A DNA stretch of 64,000 nt from Steromphala cineraria (Eukaryota > Mollusca > Gastropoda > Trochida > Trochidae). The position numbers and the translations under genes are program-made. Positions within the stretch are counted from its first letter, which is position 1; each line of letters opens with the position of its first letter. Positions 58,037 through 64,000 of the stretch are shown one piece after another. The notes beneath the pieces were generated by a model that saw nothing but the letters and a program-made list of their open reading frames with translations, was not told the origin of the DNA and did not search any database. The DNA is taken from positions 51,414,082-51,478,081 of the forward strand of contig OU744735.1 of NCBI GenBank assembly GCA_916613615.1, written 5' to 3'.

Positions 58037-59075
58037 ACTCTTTTCAGATGTCAAAACGTTGAATGAAAAGGATGCTTAAAAGGAATATTATTTATATCAG
58101 AAACTGCAAATATTATTTTGAAAGGTCTGCGATATTTAGCTTTTATTACTTTTGTCGCGGATCAATATTTAATAGAAAAATATAGAACAACAGTAATAAT
58201 GTTTAAATCATCATTGAAAGTGAACAAAACTACCTTAAAGTTTTGTGATTCCAGTAAACCATTGACGTAAAATGGGTTCTTGGAAGTTGTAATTGATTAG
58301 GGACCTTTCCCTGTTAAACATGAATTGACTTTTACGTTACGAAGCTCGGTGTAATATTTACAGAAATATCATAGTAGTTTGATAACACTAGACGTAGAAC
58401 TTAACCTATGACTTCTTAACGATTTACATTTAGTTAGGAGACAACAGTTCAAACATTCTCGTAACGATGACATGCAACACACATTGAACCGTGTATAATC
58501 AATTATGCATAATACTAAATTCTTGTTTTACAATTTGAAATTAAGACGAATGCTCAATGAGCTCCTTTAGCTACCATTTTTATGTAAATCGTTTGTTATT
58601 TTTTATGATAACTTTAACCTTTTACATACAAAATTTTATGACACGACGGTTCGTATGCTATCCATTAAATTAGTGTTTCATATCATATCAATGGAATGAA
58701 AAGACATTACGTCAAAGTTTCTATGTGGTACGATTTTGGTGTTATCCAAGTTATTTCAATATTTGATTAACAAATTTGGATTACTCAGTACACTGTTGAA
58801 AAACTGCTTTCTAAACATAAAACCTCGTAATGTCATTAATTTACCACTTGTTTCACATTCGTTAGTACAGATCAGTAAAATCATAAATCGACACTTTCTA
58901 GGTCATTTAACCGATACCATTGCGTGTCCAGATAGTGAAAGAATGTTCTTTGTATACTTAAGCTAAGTAAATCGATAGTGTTTGTTTGTTGATGTCACGA
59001 ATATAGGCAAACGTCAGGACATACGCCATAGACATACGAGTGGTAGATTAATCTTGTTCCTTGACTTGGTATATA
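58037..59075. other. Intergenic, no gene recognised
   Basis: AT-rich sequence; a 76-codon frame at 58736-58966 is unrecognised. Confidence 0.35.
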
Positions 59076-59587
59076 TACACTCAGGGGCAAAAGAAAGGAT
59101 ACCATGTAAAATTCTTGATAGGTTAAGCTACGAGTAATAGTTACGACTGAAACAAGGTCATTCCATGTCTACAAAAGCTAATTAACTGAACTAAGTTTTT
59201 AATTTCAAAGTTGTATCTGTTGACGCTTTTCAAATAACGCCATTTAAAAATTTCCTTAACAAGACTAGATAGGATAATGAAAATGGCCCTTTTGCTTATT
59301 TTTAAACCTCCTTACATACAAAATGCATGAAATAATTACTTTCTACCAACGGTTTTTGTATTGATAACATCTTTGATTTATCAAATTTATTAATATGTTA
59401 TTATTTAGTTTTGGGACCACTAGTGTATTTGAAGTTATATGAACAGTTATACTATTATAAGTATCATCTTTTGATGTTTGAAAGTGTGAGTACTTCTTCA
59501 CAACTAGTAGTTAAATTTCATTTACGACAACATTTTGATTTGAACTCATTTGAAAAGTTGGTATCGTTTCTTTTGCCCCTGAGTGTA
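59076..59587. mobile_element. TA-flanked MITE, copy 2
   Basis: TA-CACTCAGGGGCAAAAGAA and TTCTTTTGCCCCTGAGTG-TA are perfect inverted ends over at least 18 bp. Same interior order as 38728-39296, with small deletions. Non-coding. Confidence 0.83.
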
Positions 59588-60365
59588 GTGACTGTCTGAT
59601 AATTATAAGTACTAATGACTTTACTAAGATTTTAATCCGGTTATACTGACTGTACCGACCACATTCAGACTACATTGTGTCTCTAAGATCTGGACATGTC
59701 TTTTTAGTAGCAAGATCGTTTTACTGCGTTTCAAACTTCATGAGAATAAGAACGAGTTAATCGAAATTAAACAACAGAGGGCTTTCTCCAAATGCAAGTC
59801 ATTACCCGCGCCAGACCCAATCACTGACTTATTTAAGCCTTACGCATTGATTTAAGTCATTACGACATTCTCTGCTGTCTAAGCCCAAGATGTTTTTTTG
59901 CTAGTTCGCAATGTTTAACCATCTTACGAGACAAATATATAGTTGACTTCATGTAACAAACACAGCAACACATCAAGACGGAAACCCCAATCGAATAATT
60001 CTTTAATACGACCAACTCCGCAGGTTTTGTAAATCATAGGAGTGAGCTATAAATCAGTAAGTAACTACATACAAAAGGTCTAAAAGGCGACGTATCAAGG
60101 ACAAATCTATTATCGATCAATTGGTCAAAGTGGCCAACAATTGACAGCAACAAAGTCCAATGTATTTATCGTATACATTCAAAGACTATCACAAAGTGCT
60201 GGGGCAATAAATTACATATACACCAATAGATTAGGAAACGGGTTCAATATATACGAAGGATGTATGAGATTTAGGTTATACTCTAGAATATGCACAATTC
60301 ATGCCAAAGGTTAGGAGAAATATTGGTTGTTTTCCTGTCGCAAAAGTGTTGTTTATAAGTCATGA

Positions 60366-60704
60366 TAAGAGATATACGGTGATGTCAGGAAAATGAAAGT
60401 TAAGAGTTCCAGTTGAAAGACAATGTATTTAAACTAAATGGAGCAGTAATAATTCAAATATATAACGTAAAATTTAGCCATGTCATTGCTTTTTCATACA
60501 CAAAATTAATTAAAGGTGTTCACACAAAATGGCCGCCAGTAGATTTTATGTGAATCTTCAAACTTTATCCTCTGACTTTGGATGATTGGTTTGTGTAATG
60601 AAATTTTTGTCACTGTCAAAATAATACATTTAGCATTAACTTACAATTATCAGTGAAAAATATAAAATATAAAATTATCAAAAAACGTGCTACTGACCCT
60701 TTAA
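60366..60704. mobile_element. TTAA-family MITE, copy 6 (left end lost)
   Basis: The interior matches copy 2 from GGTGATGTCAGGAAAATGAA through GGTGTTCACACAAAATGGCC to AACGTGCTACTGACCCTTTAA. The left terminus is missing or diverged. Confidence 0.75.
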
Positions 60705-62281
60705 GGTTCATGAATAGAACACTTCATATCTGTTGACCTAGGTTAGTATGGAGCAAAGACGTTAGTTAAACATACAATACGTGACTAAAAGTTCAACTTG
60801 TACTTCTGTTTGTACGTTTGGAAGAGATGCTTAATAAATAGCTACTACTTAATATGAATTGGCTAGTGGCATATCTATTTCTTCATGTTTCGTTTAAGAA
60901 CTTATTATCTTTCGTCTGAATCGTGATATAGGCCTCGTTTAGAAACACATTTCCTTTCAAGTTTTCAGAAAGTTTTTTTTTCATAGTTTCGCCGAGGAGC
61001 CTTCCGAAAACAACAGAAGTGGTGTTGTCGCAGATATATATATGTTATAATTAAAAGAAAATATATATTATCTTGGAAAATGAAGCTCATTCTCTCTGCA
61101 TGAATATTAAATAAGGCAACTTATAAACTTGCCATTTCAAACTTGTTTACCGAAAAGGACAAAAGGTTCATAAACTAAGGCAAGCTATCAAAGTAATAGT
61201 ATATTTGTTCATGCAGTTATAAGTACCGTCCTTAGTCCTCTGAAGTGCACATATTTAAGTCTACTTAAGTGGCCCAACTTTTTTTCTCCCTCACCCTCCT
61301 CAGGTATTATGCGCGCGCATACATTGAATATTAACATTAATATAAAACATTATGATGTCTGGTAGCGTCCACTTATATCAGACAGAGTAAACAGACATGA
61401 CAGGTAACCTTAAAACCTTCTGATATACACGTTCATTAAACCAGGTAGATTACAGGTGCGATAAAACACGGCACTTGAACTGAATTTAACGTGGACTATC
61501 GATTACGGGCGAGGATTGGCGTGGGTATCCTGGATCGAATAAAATTGAGAATATCACACGAGTTGTTGTATCATCATTCGCTCACTCAAAATTGTCCTCA
61601 AGTCATTATCTTCCTGATCAAACTTATGTTATAATTATACCAGTTATTGTGTTTACGACAGCTTCCTCTAGCGGCAAAACTTCTCGACACAAGTTATCTG
61701 AAAAATGTCAGCAAATGAAAATTCTTCTCGCAATGAAAGCGGGTTTGCTGTCACCGAGGCCTATATCATGAGAGTCGAAACAAAACGTGACCCTAGCTAC
61801 TCTAACAAAGTGCAAACTGCTAAAATGCATGAGGGTTTTTATGATTTCTTCTAAACGGCGACTGCACAACAAACGTTTATTGAATCCATCCAGGCTCCTC
61901 CTTTTCTAGCCAAGTAAGTGTTCGAATTAGAATTGGGGTTAGAGCAGGACTTTGTGAAGAGCACTGCGGAAGCAGTGTGTCAAAACGTAGATCACGTCAC
62001 AGTGTATAGGCGCACATATGCGACTAGACGAGATGCGACGTGTTATTAAATCGCGTGACTTTTAAAGGCCCATATTCAAACTGTGGTGAATTGCAATATT
62101 TTAAAAAGTATTCGTGGTATGTTTAGCAATATCTTGCGACCAACCTTTAAAACATCGGACCAAAATTCAATACATAGGAGACTATTTACCTAAATAACGG
62201 AAACAGCAGCCCCGTCATGTCGACATGAAAGCGAATCAAGTGTTGCCAGACCACAATTGCGTTTCCTATATATACGCTGGA
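60705..62281. other. Intergenic, no gene recognised
   Basis: AT-rich; no exon or repeat supported. Confidence 0.4.
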
Positions 62282-62897
62282 AAGCCGGTTGGTTTAGAAG
62301 AAATGAACAATAAGGAAAATAACCATTTAAAGCATTTGAGCGGTGATTTCCTGTTTGAAATGTGTTCTGCAAGTGGCCATCTACAATGAAGGTGAAGCAA
62401 GGTGAAACACGTGTATGAGAATACAATTGGCCTTGCTCAAGATACCCCTGGAGAGAATCGATACGTCAAGTACATTGCCTTGTGCATACCAATAACTTGC
62501 AGTAGCTTAATCGCGGGTGATCAAGATAGTCTGCCGTGGTTTGATAGTTCAGTTTATGCCGTTTATGCCGTTTTTATAGAGATATACGAATAAGCAGCGT
62601 CAGATAGGTGCTGTAACAATATTATAGTGCTTGTGAACAGTTTTGGAGAGAAATGTTGGTAAAATTAAAGAAGTGCATTGAGTTTGATCATTTAAGAATT
62701 CAAGATAACCCTTTTATCGTTACAGTTTTTATATGACATCAGATGTTGTGTTAGAAGTACCTGAAATATTTATTAGAGTGTATGACATTGAAACCATTAA
62801 GGAAAGGAAGGTGTTCATATACACTGGTGAGTCTTAACATTTCACAGGTATCATACAGCCGCCATATGAGCCTCTTATGTTGCTATCTGTAGTCAGT

Positions 62898-63566
62898 AGT
62901 CCTCTCAGTATTTGTATCAAAACTAGAATTATTTCTTTCTGGTGTAAAATGTTGCAAAACCCTAACAAATTATCATACAAAATGTATCTTCTGATGTATA
63001 CTTTACAAAATGCCAAACCTAAATTTAATTACAATTTAATTAATTCAATTCAAGGAATATTGCGGGAGACAGGTTTTAATTATGTATGGATAAATCAAAA
63101 TTTTAACAATTCACACATTTTAAAATCATCTATTCAACGAATCCTTATTGATCAATTTTTCCAAATGTGGACTGCTTCTCAGATTGATTCTTCAAAATCT
63201 AAACTCTACAAAATTTACAAAGTTAAACCCCATATGGACTCATATATTTTAGAACTTCCTAGCAATTTAAGAATTTGGCTTACCCGCTTCAAAACTTCAA
63301 ACCATAAATTACCTATTGAAACTGGTCGGTGGAGTAAAATCGATAAGGACCAAAGAATTTGTAAACTCTGTAATATCTCCACCGGTGACGAATTTCATTT
63401 TCTCTTGGCCTGCCCCTTTCTATCAGAATTAAGAAGTAAATACCTCCAATCGTATTACTGTAAGTATCCTTCAATTGATAAGTATATAGCCCTCATGAAA
63501 ACTACCTATAAACCACTCTTACTTAACTTGGCAACATTTATAAAAGAAGGTATCTGTAAGTTTTAA
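62898..63566 (+). pseudogene. C-terminal fragment of LINE ORF2 protein
   Basis: About 222 codons remain open to a stop at 63566. Visible family features: LPIETGRWSKIDKDQRIC, then KLCNISTGDEFHFLLACPF, the C-x-x-C ... H ... C block at the end of CR1/Jockey-clade ORF2 proteins, and a typical FxxR/KY follow-on. Reverse transcriptase and endonuclease domains are absent, so it cannot move on its own. The lack of stop codons suggests fairly recent insertion. Confidence 0.82.
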
Positions 63567-63727
63567 ATTATGCATATCACATGTTTATGAATGCAGCACA
63601 CTATTATTCCAATTTGTAAATATATATATGTATATATATATGTGTGTGTATGTAATATATTTAACTGTCTCTATGTCACTGTTGTGAATTATGAGAAATA
63701 AAAGTCTGTTCTGTTCTGTTCTGTTCT
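62898..63727 (+). mobile_element. 5'-truncated non-LTR retrotransposon (LINE)
   Basis: Starts abruptly inside an ORF and ends with AATAAA (63697-63702) and a CTGTT tandem tail, as many CR1-like LINEs do. Flanks carry GTCAGT at 62892-62897 and 63728-63733, a possible target duplication. The empty site survives in the sister copy at about 57890. Confidence 0.87.
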
Positions 63728-63882
63728 GTCAGTGGGTCACTAAGTAGGTTAATGCTATCAGACTGGGATCTGTTATGATATGTAAACACACTTTCGTCAA
63801 GTCGTGACTCGGAATCGCTGCCTTGATTTGGGTTTCTTACTCGATATTCGATCTAGCTTTAGGTCACTTATCTGCCTTAAAG

Positions 63883-64000
63883 TAACATAATCATACTTGC
63901 ATGCGGTTCGGGATGACATTTAGCTATTGAGAATATAGATACATCACTCTGTAGACAATTCTTTCGTCGAAATTTTGATATCACATTTAAATTTTTTTAT
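63883..64000. other. Window end, nothing seen
   Basis: Short AT-rich stretch without features. Confidence 0.4.

Larger units (their letters stand above)
62282..63882. repeat. Duplicated 750-bp segment, copy 2 (carrying a LINE)
   Basis: Homologous to 57285-58036 up to about 62897 and again from about 63728. The interruption is the LINE described separately. Small substitutions and indels show that the duplication is not brand new. Confidence 0.88.

Overview
The window is AT-rich, repeat-dense animal DNA: split genes with GT-AG introns, no operons, several small DNA-transposon families, LINE fragments and minisatellites. The Ly6/uPAR-type genes and the style of the repeats suggest a marine lophotrochozoan, most likely a mollusc. 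That is inference, since no species-diagnostic gene is present.

Left half, about 1-35.1 kb, minus strand. A tandem cluster of secreted, multi-domain three-finger (Ly6/uPAR, 'LU') genes is read right to left. Copy B (35058 to 26730) can be followed through 11 exons: two signal-peptide exons, LU1 in three exons, a 27-nt linker micro-exon, LU2 in three exons ending in a threonine-rich linker, and LU3 in two exons with a stop codon. A relic of a terminal LU3 exon lies at 19858-19911. Copy A (18540 to 1130) has the same first nine exons; its LU3 exons are not found before the window edge. Exon phases agree throughout (phase-1 introns flank each LU unit), with one exception: in copy B, LU2 exon c lacks one base relative to copy A and hits an in-frame TAG. 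In copy A the 3' splice site of that exon has been amplified into a minisatellite of about 20 units.

Between B and the relic sits a 6.7-kb foldback-type element (19964-26643). It has near-identical unique ends in inverted orientation, inverted arms made of 166/175-bp tandem repeats (about 26 units left, 7 right), a roughly 1-kb central loop, and a candidate 4-bp target duplication.

Right half, about 35-64 kb. This part is mostly non-coding, with transposon remnants: a family of short elements flanked by TTAA, a pair flanked by TA, a broken LINE at 44.2-44.9 kb beside a perfect 248-bp palindrome, and a roughly 750-bp duplicated segment (57.3 and 62.3 kb) of which one copy carries a 5'-truncated LINE and the other preserves the empty site. 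The one convincing gene is an uninterrupted 382-codon plus-strand CDS at 53148-54296 for a coiled-coil protein, with a spliced 5' leader and a long 3' UTR.

The LU genes presumably make secreted binding proteins. No pathway can be assigned from sequence alone.
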